This document shows, one piece after another, positions 1-9,144 of a DNA stretch of 64,000 nucleotides. This stretch comes from Litoreibacter meonggei (GTDB lineage Bacteria > Pseudomonadota > Alphaproteobacteria > Rhodobacterales > Rhodobacteraceae), in the NCBI RefSeq assembly GCF_003663885.1, contig NZ_RCCE01000003.1:421501-485500 (forward strand), given 5' to 3'. Numbering within the stretch: the stretch's first letter is position 1; every line of letters starts with the position of its first letter. Under the pieces are notes generated by a model. It saw only the letters and a program-made list of their open reading frames with translations. It did no database searches and had not been told where the DNA came from. A program made the position numbers and the translations under genes.

Positions 1-184
1 GCCATTTGCTTGCGGCCTCCTGCACGCGGTTCTCGCCGAATATCCGATGACCTTGCTCAAGCACCTCCTCGACACGGTCATTTGGTTGAACCTTGGAAAC
101 TGCGATCAAACCGGTGCTGCCACGTGGCCGACCGGCACGTTCTTCTTCTGCTGCGATGCGGTTTCGAATATCTGATAGCGACAT
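1..184 (-). CDS. YggS/PROSC-family PLP-binding protein, N-terminal part
   Basis: Only the first 61 codons are in the window; the gene runs off the left edge. The translation begins MSLSDIRNRI and continues with LIAVSKVQPND and then GHRIFGENRVQEA. Both are hallmark segments of the YggS/PROSC family, and the Lys of AVSK (about residue 31) is the expected pyridoxal-phosphate lysine. The family carries PLP on a single TIM-barrel domain and takes part in cytosolic vitamin B6 and amino-acid homeostasis rather than catalysing a known reaction. The ATG start fits the usual family N-terminus. It is transcribed away from the porin genes. Confidence 0.88.
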   Translation of the reverse strand, partial: MSLSDIRNRIAAEEERAGRPRGSTGLIAVSKVQPNDRVEEVLEQGHRIFGENRVQEAASKW

Positions 185-230
185 GGACAGCTCCCGGAAG
201 TTGGCACGCCCTTATCCAACATAGACCTGC

Positions 231-262
231 ACAAAAGAAAAGAGCGGGCCTAAGCCCGCTCT
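231..262 (-). terminator. Rho-independent terminator of the first porin gene
   Basis: A perfect 9-bp stem (AGAGCGGGC / GCCCGCTCT) with a 4-nt loop lies 27 bp past the porin stop codon. On the minus strand it is followed by TTTTCTTTTG, a good U-tract. Confidence 0.8.
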
Positions 263-288
263 CTCTAAATCAGTAGGTTTGGTAGAGC

Positions 289-1272
289 TTAGAAGCTCAG
301 GCCAAGACCGATCGAAGCCGATTTTTGTGTTGGGCCAGCGCCGACTTTGCCGGAACCGTAACCGAAGTGAGCAACTGCACCGCCGCCTAGGTCGTAAGCT
401 GCAGCCAAGCCGAAGCCTTTTTGGTCGTTGGCAGCGACAACGCCGTCATACTTGCCGTAGTTGGCGTGGACCGAGATCGCGCCGGTTGTGTAACCAACAC
501 CAACACCGATGTGCTTGTCGAAGACCGAGTTGGTCATGTCTGTGTACTCGATGCCAGCGGCCAGGCCGTTAGCGAAAGTAGCGGACACGGAAACACCGGT
601 TGCTTTTGCGTCAGTCGCGGTGCCAGGAGCGCCGTCAGCTGCGCGCTGGTGACCCAAACCGAAGTTTACAGTCGTGCCGGACAGGTCCAGAGCGTATTTG
701 AAACCGATCGCATAACCGATGCCGGTGTTTACAGCGTTCGAACCGTTGTCGTCTTCCAAGGAGACTGCAACGCCCCAAGCGCCCGATGTGTAATCCCAAC
801 GCAGGATTTGGCCATCGTTGCCGCCATCAAGATACGCGCCGTTGTAGCCAGCGTGTGTGGTTTCGTCGTCAGCGATGGAACCTGGGTTGCCAACGTTACC
901 GGCATCAGTCAAAGCCCAGTCCAGAGCGCCGTCTGTGTCGCCCATCGTCACGGTGCCGAAGCCGCCGGAGATGAAGATCGTTGCGCCGCCATCGTCGGAG
1001 TTGTTCTTCGTTGCAGCTTGGTTGCCGCCTTCGTCCAGATCAACGGACGCGCCGAAGGTCAGGCCGTTGTCAGTTTCGCCGGACATGGTGAATGTCACGT
1101 CGATGTCGGTGAAGAATTGTGGGTCACCAGGGTTTGCTGCGCCCTTAGCGGCTGCGAATGCGGCGTTGTACTGGTATACGCCCATTTCGGCGCGACCGGA
1201 CAGAGCAACATCTGCTGCAGCCAGACCAGCTGTGGAAACCAGCGCGGTGGATGCGATAAGGATCTTTTTCAT
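289..1272 (-). CDS. Outer-membrane porin (Rhodobacter type), copy 1
   Basis: The 327-residue product begins with a Sec signal peptide (MKKILIASTALVSTAGLAAA) and ends in a terminal Phe (SIGLGLSF), the usual beta-barrel sorting signal. The body has alternating strands and acidic, Gly-rich loops, as in trimeric Rhodobacter general porins, so it should form a diffusion pore for small solutes. It lies head-to-tail with a second porin gene (1470-2456). The two are almost identical over the middle ~615 bp and differ mainly at the N-terminal mature region and the last ~60 codons. It has its own terminator, and 148 bp separate its start codon from the terminator of the other copy, so it is probably transcribed separately. 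Confidence 0.9.
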   Translation of the reverse strand: MKKILIASTALVSTAGLAAADVALSGRAEMGVYQYNAAFAAAKGAANPGDPQFFTDIDVTFTMSGETDNGLTFGASVDLDEGGNQAATKNNSDDGGATIFISGGFGTVTMGDTDGALDWALTDAGNVGNPGSIADDETTHAGYNGAYLDGGNDGQILRWDYTSGAWGVAVSLEDDNGSNAVNTGIGYAIGFKYALDLSGTTVNFGLGHQRAADGAPGTATDAKATGVSVSATFANGLAAGIEYTDMTNSVFDKHIGVGVGYTTGAISVHANYGKYDGVVAANDQKGFGLAAAYDLGGGAVAHFGYGSGKVGAGPTQKSASIGLGLSF

Positions 1273-1413
1273 GACAATATGCCTCTTAAGTTAGTGTGCC
1301 AAAGATTCGGCACGTATATTTCCTTACCTTGGATAAGAGAAAACGCCGCCGGGCAAAAGTGGCAGAAAAATTGTAAGGCGAATTCGGCGCTTTTTTGCAA
1401 CATATTTACGAAC

Positions 1414-1443
1414 GAAAAAAGGCGGGCCTGCTGGCCCGCCTTT
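1414..1443 (-). terminator. Rho-independent terminator of the second porin gene
   Basis: The stem GGCGGGCC / GGCCCGCC with a TGCT loop, extended by A-T pairs, is followed on the minus strand by a run of T. It lies 26 bp after the stop of the upstream porin gene and separates the two porin transcripts. Confidence 0.82.
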
Positions 1444-1469
1444 CTAAGATAGTCGCTTGGTGGGTGAGC

Positions 1470-2456
1470 TTAGAAGCTCAGGCCCAGACCCAAGGACATG
1501 GATTTTTGGCTTACGCCAGCGCCGACTTTGCCGGAACCGTAACCGAAGTGCACAACTGCACCGCCGCCCAGGTCGTAAGCAGCAGCCAAGCCGTAGCCTT
1601 TTTGGTCGTTGGCGGCGACAACGCCGTCATACTTGCCGTAGTTGGCGTGGATCGAGAACGCGCCGGTTGTGTAGCCAAGGCCAACACCGATGTGCTTGTC
1701 GAAGACCGAGTTGGTCATGTCTGTGTACTCGATGCCAGCGGCCAGGCCGTTAGCGAAAGTAGCGGACACGGAAACACCGGTTGCTTTTGCGTCAGTCGCG
1801 GTGCCAGGAGCGCCGTCAGCTGCGCGCTGGTGACCCAAACCGAAGTTTACAGTCGTGCCGGACAGGTCCAGAGCGTATTTGAAACCGATCGCATAACCGA
1901 TGCCGGTGTTTACAGCGTTCGAGCCGTTGTCGTCTTCCAAGGAGACTGCAACACCGAAGGCGCCCGATGTGTAATCCCAACGCAGGATTTGGCCATCGTT
2001 GCCGCCATCAAGATACGCGCCGTTGTAGCCAGCGTGTGTGGTTTCGTCGTCAGCCAGGGAACCTGGGTTGCCAACGTTACCGGCATCAGTCAAAGCCCAG
2101 TCCAGAGCGCCGTCTGTGTCGCCCATCGTCACGGTGCCGAAGCCGCCGGAGATGAAGATCGTTGCGCCGCCATCGTCGGAGTTGTTTTTCGTTGCAGCTT
2201 GGTTGCCGCCTTCGTCCAGATCAACGGACGCGCCGAAGGTCAGGCCGTTGTCGGTTTCGCCGGACATGGTGAATGTCACGTCGATGTCGGTGAAGAATTG
2301 AGCGCCAACTTCAGTAACAGGGTTGCCTTTGGCAGCCTGGAACGCAGCGTTGTTTTTGAAGATACCCATTTCGGCACGGCCGGAAAGAGCTACATCTGCT
2401 GCCGCTGCGCCGCCGAAGGCGACCAATGCGGTGGATGCGAAGAGAATGTTTTTCAT
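1470..2456 (-). CDS. Outer-membrane porin (Rhodobacter type), copy 2
   Basis: The 328-residue product has a signal peptide (MKNILFASTALVAFGGAAAA), a beta-barrel body and a C-terminal Phe. Offset by about 1181 bp, it matches copy 1 with only about ten base differences that I could find by eye between positions 1682 and 2296. Residues just after the signal peptide differ freely (IFKNNAAFQAAKGNPVTEV here, VYQYNAAFAAAKGAANPGD in copy 1). Such sharp edges suggest gene conversion between tandem copies rather than one very recent duplication. The 254-bp region upstream (2457-2710) must hold its promoter; I saw no clear sigma-70 boxes there. Confidence 0.9.
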   Translation of the reverse strand: MKNILFASTALVAFGGAAAADVALSGRAEMGIFKNNAAFQAAKGNPVTEVGAQFFTDIDVTFTMSGETDNGLTFGASVDLDEGGNQAATKNNSDDGGATIFISGGFGTVTMGDTDGALDWALTDAGNVGNPGSLADDETTHAGYNGAYLDGGNDGQILRWDYTSGAFGVAVSLEDDNGSNAVNTGIGYAIGFKYALDLSGTTVNFGLGHQRAADGAPGTATDAKATGVSVSATFANGLAAGIEYTDMTNSVFDKHIGVGLGYTTGAFSIHANYGKYDGVVAANDQKGYGLAAAYDLGGGAVVHFGYGSGKVGAGVSQKSMSLGLGLSF

Positions 2457-2710
2457 CGTTTTCCCTCGAAGGTTTCATTAATACTTAGGTGCACCTCAAT
2501 TCAGGGAATCCGAACTGAGTCCCAGTCTGTTTCTTACGGACGGCCTCGCAATTCAAGCCGCCGCGCTCAAAGGAAAAGTTTACCACACCGATTGATGCAA
2601 CAGCGCCACAGTCCCATTTTTGGCCAATGTGACCGTTTAGCTATTCTTTCTTGTTCCATATGGCAGCGTCCGATATGACAGGGAAAACAACAGGCCGAGA
2701 GCATTTATCA

Positions 2711-3232
2711 ATGGTGAGCACCCGTATCCTTAAATGGACAGCAACCTGTACCCTAGTCCTGTCATTGTCAGCCTGCGGCGGTAGCGGCATCTTCGGCAAA
2801 GGCAAGAATGAGCGTCGCGAAAATGACGCTAACGGCTTCTCCCGCGATTATGACAGTGCCGCCCGCTCGAATGCGGTGAAGAAGGGCAGCCGGTTGGCCG
2901 ACCTGTTTACCAACAATGACGATCCCAACGTCACGTTGAAGGTGAACAAATACCTTTGGAAGGCCTCTTTGGATGTGTTGAACTTCATGCCGGTTGAAGC
3001 CGCCGACCCGTTCACCGGCACGATCGCGCTAGGCTATGGCCGACCGCAAGGCGGTGGCCGCGCGTATCGTGCGACTGTCTTTATTACCGACCCCGCGCTT
3101 GACGCCCGCTCTTTGCGCGTGTCGCTGCAAGGCGCTGGCGGCAGTGCCGTTTCTACGCAAACCGCCCGCGCGGTCGAGGATGCGATCCTGACTCGCGCCC
3201 GCCAGCTTCGCATTGCTGACGGCAAACTCTAG
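2711..3232 (+). CDS. DUF3576-type outer-membrane lipoprotein
   Basis: The start is placed at ATG 2711 because the protein then begins with a lipoprotein signal (MVSTRILKWTATCTLVLSLS) and a lipobox Cys at residue 22 (LSAC). The open frame extends 60 bp further upstream, but that start would put the signal inside the protein. The body matches my memory of the DUF3576 family (segments DLFTNNDDPNVTLKVNKYLWKA and DPFTGTI), conserved in Rhodobacterales just upstream of leuS; its function is unknown. A strong terminator follows, so it is probably not cotranscribed with leuS. Confidence 0.75.
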   Translation: MVSTRILKWTATCTLVLSLSACGGSGIFGKGKNERRENDANGFSRDYDSAARSNAVKKGSRLADLFTNNDDPNVTLKVNKYLWKASLDVLNFMPVEAADPFTGTIALGYGRPQGGGRAYRATVFITDPALDARSLRVSLQGAGGSAVSTQTARAVEDAILTRARQLRIADGKL

Positions 3233-3267
3233 CCTCTGGACCAAGTCCAGCGGCATCCCTATTACAT

Positions 3268-3296
3268 GCGCCGGGCCTCATCGCCCGGCGCTTTTC
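3268..3296 (+). terminator. Terminator between the DUF3576 gene and leuS
   Basis: A perfect 9-bp stem (GCGCCGGGC / GCCCGGCGC) with a 6-nt loop, followed by TTTT, lies 35 bp after the lipoprotein stop and 19 bp before the leuS start. Confidence 0.8.
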
Positions 3297-3314
3297 GTAT
3301 CCTAGGAAGACCAA

Positions 3315-5846
3315 ATGTCCCGCTACAACGCCCGCACAGTCGAACCAAAATGGCAAAAAGCTTGGGATGACGCCCAAACCTTCCTAGCCACCCGTGATGA
3401 ATCCCGCGAGAAATACTACGTGTTGGAGATGTTCCCCTACCCGTCGGGCCGCATCCATATCGGGCATGTGCGCAACTACACCATGGGTGACGTGATCGCG
3501 CGGTATAAGGCGTCATGCGGGTTTAGCGTGCTTCACCCGATGGGTTGGGACGCTTTTGGCATGCCTGCGGAAAACGCAGCAATGGCAATCGGCGGTCACC
3601 CCAAGGAATGGACTTACGGCAACATCGCCGCGATGCGCGACCAGATGAAGCCGCTGGGCCTGTCCATCGACTGGACCCGCGAATTTGCCACATGCGATCC
3701 GGAATACTACGGCCAGCAGCAGGCGCTGTTCCTCGATTTCATGGAAAAGGACTTGGTCTACCGCAAGAACGCCACGGTGAACTGGGATCCGGTCGATATG
3801 ACCGTTCTGGCCAACGAGCAGGTGATTGACGGCAAGGGCTGGCGCTCCGATGCACCGGTGGAGCGACGCGAGTTGACGCAATGGTTCTTCAAGATCAGCG
3901 ATTGGTCCGAGGAATTGCTGGGCGCGTTGGACGGGCTAGATAACTGGCCGGACAAAGTGAAGCTGATGCAGGCCAACTGGATCGGCAAGTCACGCGGCCT
4001 GCAGTTCGGGTTTGAGCGCACAGACGGTGGCGATGCGATTGAAGTTTACACAACTCGTCCTGACACGTTGATGGGCGCCAGCTTTGTAGGCATCTCCCCG
4101 GATCACCCGCTGGCTAAGGAACTGGAAGCCTCCGATCCAAAAGCCGCCGAATTCATTGCAGAGTGTCGCAAGGGTGGCACCACGGCGGAAGCTTTGGAAA
4201 CGGGCGAAAAGCTAGGCTTTGACACTGGTATAAAGGTGAAGCACCCGCTGAACCCCGACTGGGAATTGCCCGTCTGGGTCGCGAACTTCATCCTGATGGA
4301 CTACGGCACCGGCGCGATCTTCGCCTGCCCTGCGCATGACCAGCGCGATCTGGACTTCTGCCGCAAGTATGACTTGCCGGTGATCGACACCTTCTTTGCA
4401 ATCGATGACGCGAAGCCCGTGGAGACAGAAGCCTTCGTACCGCTGAAAACCGAGAAGGTGAAATGGGTCGACCATTTTGCGGGCCTTGATGTTGCCACAG
4501 GCGAAGACGCGGTGAACGCCACCATCGACTTCGTTGAGGCCGCTGGTTGGGGCAAGGGCGTCACCCAGTATCGCCTGCGCGATTGGGGCCTGTCGCGCCA
4601 ACGCTACTGGGGTTGCCCGATCCCCGTCGTGCATTGCGACGACTGTGGTGTGGTGCCCGAGAAGAAAGAGAACCTGCCGATTGAGTTGCCCGATGATGTC
4701 ACTTTCGACATCCCCGGCAACCCGCTCGACCGCCACCCGACATGGCGCAACACGCCCTGCCCGTCTTGTGGCAAAGCCGCCAAGCGTGAAACCGACACGA
4801 TGGACACGTTCGTGGACTCGTCGTGGTATTACGCGCGCTTCACCTCGCCCCACGCGAGCACGCCGACCGATATGGCGGACGCGGAGTACTGGATGAACGT
4901 CGATCAGTATATCGGCGGCATCGAGCACGCGATTTTGCACCTGCTCTATTCCCGCTTCTTTGCCCGCGCGATGAATGAGACGGGGCATTTGCCCGCGTCG
5001 GCAAAGGAGCCGTTCGATGCATTGTTTACGCAAGGCATGGTGACGCACGCTATCTACCAAACTCGCGACGACAACGGACGACCCATCTATCACCTGCCCG
5101 AAGATGTGGACGAAGCGAACGCCACCTTGCGTGCAACGGATGAAGCTGTGGAAGTCATCCCCTCCGCCAAGATGTCCAAATCCAAGAAGAACGTCGTCGA
5201 TCCCGTCGACATTATCGACCAATACGGCGCGGATACCGCGCGGTGGTTCGTGTTGTCCGACTCACCTCCCGAACGGGACGTGGAATGGACCGCGTCTGGT
5301 GCAGAAGCCGCGTGGAAGTTCCTTGGCCGCGTCTGGCGCTTGGCTGCTGAATTGGAAGACGGCGATGACAGCGACCTTGATCTGGAGCGGGCCAGCGCGC
5401 AAGCCATCCGTGAAGTCACTTTGGGCATCGAGACCTTCGGGTTCAACAAGTCCGTGGCCAAGCTCTACGAATTCGCCAACGCGATCTCGAAGTCCAAGGC
5501 CGGTTCGGGCGCGAAACGCAAGGCGGTCAAAGTGTTTGCGCAGCTCATGTCCCCTATGACGCCGCACCTGTCGGAAGAAATCTGGTCTCATCTGGGCGGC
5601 GAAGGCCTGATCGCCAACGCCCCATGGCCCGTCGCCGACGAGGCACTATTGGTCCAAGACACCATCACCATGCCAATCCAGATCAACGGCAAACGTCGTG
5701 GTGAAATCGACGTGAGTGCGGACGCCTCCAAGGAAGAGGTTGAAAAGCTGGCGCTGGCGCATGATGCTGTCATCAAGGCTCTCGAAGGTCGCGAGCCCAA
5801 GAAACTTATCGTGGTGCCGGGCCGGATCATCAATGTCGTCATTTAA
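3315..5846 (+). CDS. leuS: Leucyl-tRNA synthetase
   Basis: This 843-residue class Ia aminoacyl-tRNA synthetase charges tRNA-Leu in the cytosol. The HIGH-type motif is HIGH at about residues 49-52 ([15 protein letters not shown]) and the KMSKS loop is at about 620 ([11 protein letters not shown]). The editing (CP1) domain includes [13 protein letters not shown], and zinc-ribbon-like cysteines occur in CDDCGVV and CPSCGK. Length is normal for the bacterial enzyme. Its last codons overlap lptE by 14 bp, and holA follows, so leuS-lptE-holA form an operon, an order common in Rhodobacterales. Confidence 0.98.
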   Translation: MSRYNARTVEPKWQKAWDDAQTFLATRDESREKYYVLEMFPYPSGRIHIGHVRNYTMGDVIARYKASCGFSVLHPMGWDAFGMPAENAAMAIGGHPKEWTYGNIAAMRDQMKPLGLSIDWTREFATCDPEYYGQQQALFLDFMEKDLVYRKNATVNWDPVDMTVLANEQVIDGKGWRSDAPVERRELTQWFFKISDWSEELLGALDGLDNWPDKVKLMQANWIGKSRGLQFGFERTDGGDAIEVYTTRPDTLMGASFVGISPDHPLAKELEASDPKAAEFIAECRKGGTTAEALETGEKLGFDTGIKVKHPLNPDWELPVWVANFILMDYGTGAIFACPAHDQRDLDFCRKYDLPVIDTFFAIDDAKPVETEAFVPLKTEKVKWVDHFAGLDVATGEDAVNATIDFVEAAGWGKGVTQYRLRDWGLSRQRYWGCPIPVVHCDDCGVVPEKKENLPIELPDDVTFDIPGNPLDRHPTWRNTPCPSCGKAAKRETDTMDTFVDSSWYYARFTSPHASTPTDMADAEYWMNVDQYIGGIEHAILHLLYSRFFARAMNETGHLPASAKEPFDALFTQGMVTHAIYQTRDDNGRPIYHLPEDVDEANATLRATDEAVEVIPSAKMSKSKKNVVDPVDIIDQYGADTARWFVLSDSPPERDVEWTASGAEAAWKFLGRVWRLAAELEDGDDSDLDLERASAQAIREVTLGIETFGFNKSVAKLYEFANAISKSKAGSGAKRKAVKVFAQLMSPMTPHLSEEIWSHLGGEGLIANAPWPVADEALLVQDTITMPIQINGKRRGEIDVSADASKEEVEKLALAHDAVIKALEGREPKKLIVVPGRIINVVI

Positions 5847-6315
5847 CCGCCGTTTCCTGCTTCTTGCTCTGCCAGCCCTCGCCGCGTGCGGGTTCGAGCC
5901 TGTCTATGGCACAGGCGGTAGTGCAGAAGGCCTGCGCGGTTCTATTCTTGTGGACGAGCCGACCACGCTAGACAGCTTCAATCTGGTCGCTCAGTTGGAA
6001 CAGCGGTTGGGCCGCGCGCAAGCACCTGTCTACGGCATGAGCGTGACGCTTAAGGTCGAAGAGAAGGGGCTCGCCATTTCCGGCTCCAACGACATTACGC
6101 GGTACAATGTCTTGGGAACTGCCGTCTACGTGTTGCGCAATCTGGGTTCGGACGAACAGGTCTACAAAGGCACCGTGAACACGTTCACGGCGTATTCTGC
6201 ATCCGCCCAACCGGTCGCGACACTTGCAGCAAAGCGCGACGCCAGCGAACGGCTGATGACCGCGCTTGCCGATAAAATCACCACCGATCTGCTGATCAAC
6301 TCCGGCAAGTTCTGA
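5833..6315 (+). CDS. lptE: LPS-assembly lipoprotein LptE
   Basis: A 160-residue lipoprotein: [19 protein letters not shown] places the lipidated Cys at residue 19, followed by GFEPVYG, typical of alphaproteobacterial LptE. LptE forms the plug of the LptD translocon that inserts lipopolysaccharide into the outer leaflet. The ATG at 5833 gives the shortest frame that starts with the signal peptide; the frame stays open further upstream inside leuS but has no signal there. It overlaps leuS by 14 bp, and one base separates it from holA, so translation is probably coupled. Confidence 0.88.
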   Translation: MSSFNRRFLLLALPALAACGFEPVYGTGGSAEGLRGSILVDEPTTLDSFNLVAQLEQRLGRAQAPVYGMSVTLKVEEKGLAISGSNDITRYNVLGTAVYVLRNLGSDEQVYKGTVNTFTAYSASAQPVATLAAKRDASERLMTALADKITTDLLINSGKF

Positions 6316-6316
6316 C

Positions 6317-7339
6317 ATGAAACTGGCCCCGAAAGACGCCCGCGCGTTCTTCGCCAAACCCGACCCGACCCGCGCCGGCCTTTTGATCTATGGCCCCGAT
6401 GCCATGCGCATCGCTATGCGCCGTCAGGAAGTTATCGCAGCCCTAGTTGGCCCTCAGGGCGAAGCGGAAATGCGCCTGACGCGCATCCCGTCTTCGGATT
6501 TGCGCAAAGACCCGGCAATGTTGATGGACGCAATCAAGGCGCAGGGCTTTTTTCCCGGTGCGCGTGTGGCTTTTGTAGAGGACGCCACTGATACGGTCGC
6601 CAAAGCCATCGACGCGGCGTTGAAGGATTGGCGGCAAGGCGATGCTACCATCCTCGTGACATGCGGGCAGCTCACCCCCCGCTCTGCCTTGCGCAAGATG
6701 TTTGAGGGCCACAACAACGCCTATGCGGCAGCAATCTATGCCGATCCACCTGGCCGCGATGAAATTGAAGCAGAGCTTCGCAAGGCAGGTGTAACCGACA
6801 TTCCACCCGATGCGATGGGTGATTTGATGGACCTAGGCCGTGTTCTCGAGCCGGGTGATTTCCGTCAAACCGTCGAAAAGCTGTCCCTTTATAAGCATGG
6901 TGACGCCACGCCCGTTACGTCCGACGACATCGCAAACTGCGCCCCCGCTACGTCCGAGGCATCGCTTGATGATGCGCTGGATATCGTGGCGGAGGGACGG
7001 TTTCAGGAAATCGGTCCGATCCTGACCAAGCTGGAGGCGCAGGGTGTTGCCGCCGTGCGCTTGTGCATCGGGGCGACGCAGCATTTCCGCAAGCTACACT
7101 TGGCAGCAAGCGACCCAAAAGGGCCAGACGCCGGCATCGCTCGCGCCCGCCCGCCCGTACCATATAAGCGCAAGGACCGGATGCTCCGGCAGGCCCGCGC
7201 TTGGGGCACCTACAAGCTCGAAAACGCCCTTCGGCTTCTGACAGATACAGATTTGCAGCTCAGGTCAGCTAGTACAGCACCACAAATGGCGCTTATGGAA
7301 CGGGCGCTGATCCGCCTTGCAATGATGAACCGAAGATGA
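6317..7339 (+). CDS. holA: DNA polymerase III subunit delta
   Basis: The 340-residue product has the typical HolA layout: an N-terminal part with LLIYGPDAMRIAMRRQEVI, a middle part with DATILVTCGQLTPRSALRKMFE, and the C-terminal collar domain (ALRLLTDTDLQLRS). HolA is the delta subunit of the clamp loader and opens the beta sliding clamp. Length is normal. It lies directly after lptE in the leuS operon. Confidence 0.92.
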   Translation: MKLAPKDARAFFAKPDPTRAGLLIYGPDAMRIAMRRQEVIAALVGPQGEAEMRLTRIPSSDLRKDPAMLMDAIKAQGFFPGARVAFVEDATDTVAKAIDAALKDWRQGDATILVTCGQLTPRSALRKMFEGHNNAYAAAIYADPPGRDEIEAELRKAGVTDIPPDAMGDLMDLGRVLEPGDFRQTVEKLSLYKHGDATPVTSDDIANCAPATSEASLDDALDIVAEGRFQEIGPILTKLEAQGVAAVRLCIGATQHFRKLHLAASDPKGPDAGIARARPPVPYKRKDRMLRQARAWGTYKLENALRLLTDTDLQLRSASTAPQMALMERALIRLAMMNRR

Positions 7340-7349
7340 GGAAGCCCCC

Positions 7350-7937
7350 ATGTATACGCTGATCGGATTGACCAAAACGCGCACCTTCCGCGTAAAGTGG
7401 GCACTAGAAGAGCTGGGATTGCCTTACACGCAACGGCAGGCTCCCCCCCGTTCCGACGAGGCGATGGAGCACAACCCCTCCGGCAAAGTTCCTGCATTGA
7501 TCGTCGACGGCGCTACACTGACTGATAGCACTGCGATCATCACATATCTCGCTGACAAACATAGTGGGATAACATGTAAAGCTGGCACGCTAGGCCGTGC
7601 ACGTCAGGATGGGTTTACGCATCTGATCCTCGACGAGCTTGACGCCGTACTCTGGACTGCCGCCCGGCACAGTTTTATTTTGCCGGAGGAAAAGCGCGTA
7701 CCCGAAGTCAAAGAATCTCTGAAATGGGAATTTGCCCGCTCTGAAGCGGTGCTGGTCGCTCAAATGGGTGACGGGCCGTTCCTGATGGGTGAAGAGTTTA
7801 CCATCGCGGATATCGTACTGACGCATTGTCTCGATTGGGCGATTGGCGCGAAGTTTGGCATCTCACAATCTCGTTTGAGAGAATATCTCAAAACCGTACA
7901 CGCGCGGCCTGCCTATATAGCTGCGCGCGCTGACTAA
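7350..7937 (+). CDS. Glutathione S-transferase family protein
   Basis: A 195-residue two-domain GST. The thioredoxin-like N-terminal domain starts MYTLIGLTKTRTFRVKWALEELGLPY and holds the glutathione-binding NPSGKVPAL and DSTAIITYLAD segments. The helical C-terminal domain has GDGPFLMGEEFTIADIVLTHCLDWA with the conserved N-capping FTIAD motif. It probably conjugates or reduces small electrophiles; the substrate cannot be read from sequence. A GAGG-type ribosome site precedes the ATG. It follows holA by 10 bp and may be read from the same transcript. Confidence 0.88.
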   Translation: MYTLIGLTKTRTFRVKWALEELGLPYTQRQAPPRSDEAMEHNPSGKVPALIVDGATLTDSTAIITYLADKHSGITCKAGTLGRARQDGFTHLILDELDAVLWTAARHSFILPEEKRVPEVKESLKWEFARSEAVLVAQMGDGPFLMGEEFTIADIVLTHCLDWAIGAKFGISQSRLREYLKTVHARPAYIAARAD

Positions 7938-7956
7938 GCGGGCTTAGTTTTGGCAC

Positions 7957-9144
7957 CTACGAGATCTTGTTCGCCGACGGGCGCGACGCGTACGCAGCTG
8001 CAGCGTTCCCTGCCCAGCGGCCTGTCGCCAGACAACCAGTTATCAGGTAGCCGCCCGTTGGCGCTTCCCAATCCAGCATCTCGCCAGCGGCAAAAACACT
8101 AGGACGCGCGCGCAGCATTAGAGTCTTGTTGACCGCTTCCGACGCCAATCCGCCTGCCGTCGAGATCGCCTCGTCTATTGGACGCGGCCCTTTGTGTGGA
8201 ACCGGAAGCGCCTTGATCAAAGCCGCCATATCGGTTGGATCATCCGGCAGCGGTCGTGCGAACTCTTGTAACAGAGCCAGCTTGACTGGCTCCAGTTTCA
8301 GGTTCTTGCGCAGATGATTTGACCAGCTGTTTTTCCCGCGTCTGCGCCTAAGGCGTTTCTCAACGTCAGCGATACTTAAATCAGGCAAAAGATCTATCTT
8401 CAGCTCAGCGCCATCGCGCACCGCCCCGGACACGGCATATACGCCGCCTCCCTCCAGCCCTTTGGAAGATATAACCGCCTCGCCGCGTATCGGAGCACCA
8501 CCCGCGCTAAATGCAATATTCTTCAAGGGCGTTCCCAAGTGGTCATCCATATGGGTCGACCAGTCCACCACAAACCCCATATTGGCAGGTTTGAAAGGTT
8601 GCAGATCGGAACTGTTGAACTGCTCGGCCCATGCTCCGTCTGATCCAAGCTTGCGCCATGACGCGCCGCCCATTGCAAGGACAGTCACCGTTGGCTCAAC
8701 TTCGATCGGCCCGTTAGGCGTCATGAAAATCGAAGCGTTGCCCTTCCAGCCTGTCCACCGCCACCGCGTTTGGAAACTTACATCTTTTTCAGCCAAGCGC
8801 GCCAACCACGCCCGCAAAAGGGGCGAGGCCTTCATTGCTTTTGGAAAAACCCGCCCACTTGAGCCGGTAAAAATCTGTTGCTCCAAATCTTCGGCCCAAG
8901 CCATGACGTCTACCGGTCCGAACTCTCTAAGCGCGGGCAGCAACCAGTCGGCTTTGAATGTACTGAAGAATTCAGCTTCGGGTTCATCTTTGGTCAAATT
9001 TAGTCCCGACTTACCAGCCATAAGAAACTTGCGTCCAACCGAGGGCTTTTGTTCGGCAACGGTCACTGAACGACCTGCATCCGCCAGCATCTCGGCTGCC
9101 ATCAGGCCCGCAGGCCCGGCGCCGATGACAAGTGCATCGCTCAC
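7957..9144 (-). CDS. HI0933/BaiN-like FAD flavoprotein (TIGR03862-type)
   Basis: A 395-residue flavoprotein. It opens with a Rossmann FAD motif (DALVIGAGPAGLMAAEMLA) and has an internal ATAGG-type segment (EAISTAGGLASEAVN). It ends with the second FAD contact, PSVFAAGEMLDWEAPTGGYLITGCLATG, typical of the HI0933-like family. In-vivo substrates are mostly unknown; relatives include bile-acid BaiN. Length and the missing long insert suit the shorter TIGR03862 branch. The start is GTG, overlapping the stop of the upstream MscS gene (GTGA, 4 bp), so the two are translationally coupled. Confidence 0.85.
   Translation of the reverse strand: MSDALVIGAGPAGLMAAEMLADAGRSVTVAEQKPSVGRKFLMAGKSGLNLTKDEPEAEFFSTFKADWLLPALREFGPVDVMAWAEDLEQQIFTGSSGRVFPKAMKASPLLRAWLARLAEKDVSFQTRWRWTGWKGNASIFMTPNGPIEVEPTVTVLAMGGASWRKLGSDGAWAEQFNSSDLQPFKPANMGFVVDWSTHMDDHLGTPLKNIAFSAGGAPIRGEAVISSKGLEGGGVYAVSGAVRDGAELKIDLLPDLSIADVEKRLRRRRGKNSWSNHLRKNLKLEPVKLALLQEFARPLPDDPTDMAALIKALPVPHKGPRPIDEAISTAGGLASEAVNKTLMLRARPSVFAAGEMLDWEAPTGGYLITGCLATGRWAGNAAAAYASRPSANKIS

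Noticed and set aside
421-2678. Long plus-strand frames across both porin genes
   Set aside because: They mirror the porin genes, repeat because the porins repeat, and have no plausible starts or domains.
4212-5222. 336-codon open frame on the minus strand inside leuS
   Set aside because: It is antisense to a fully conserved leuS; the composition (Val/His/Arg-rich) is that of a GC-rich shadow frame.
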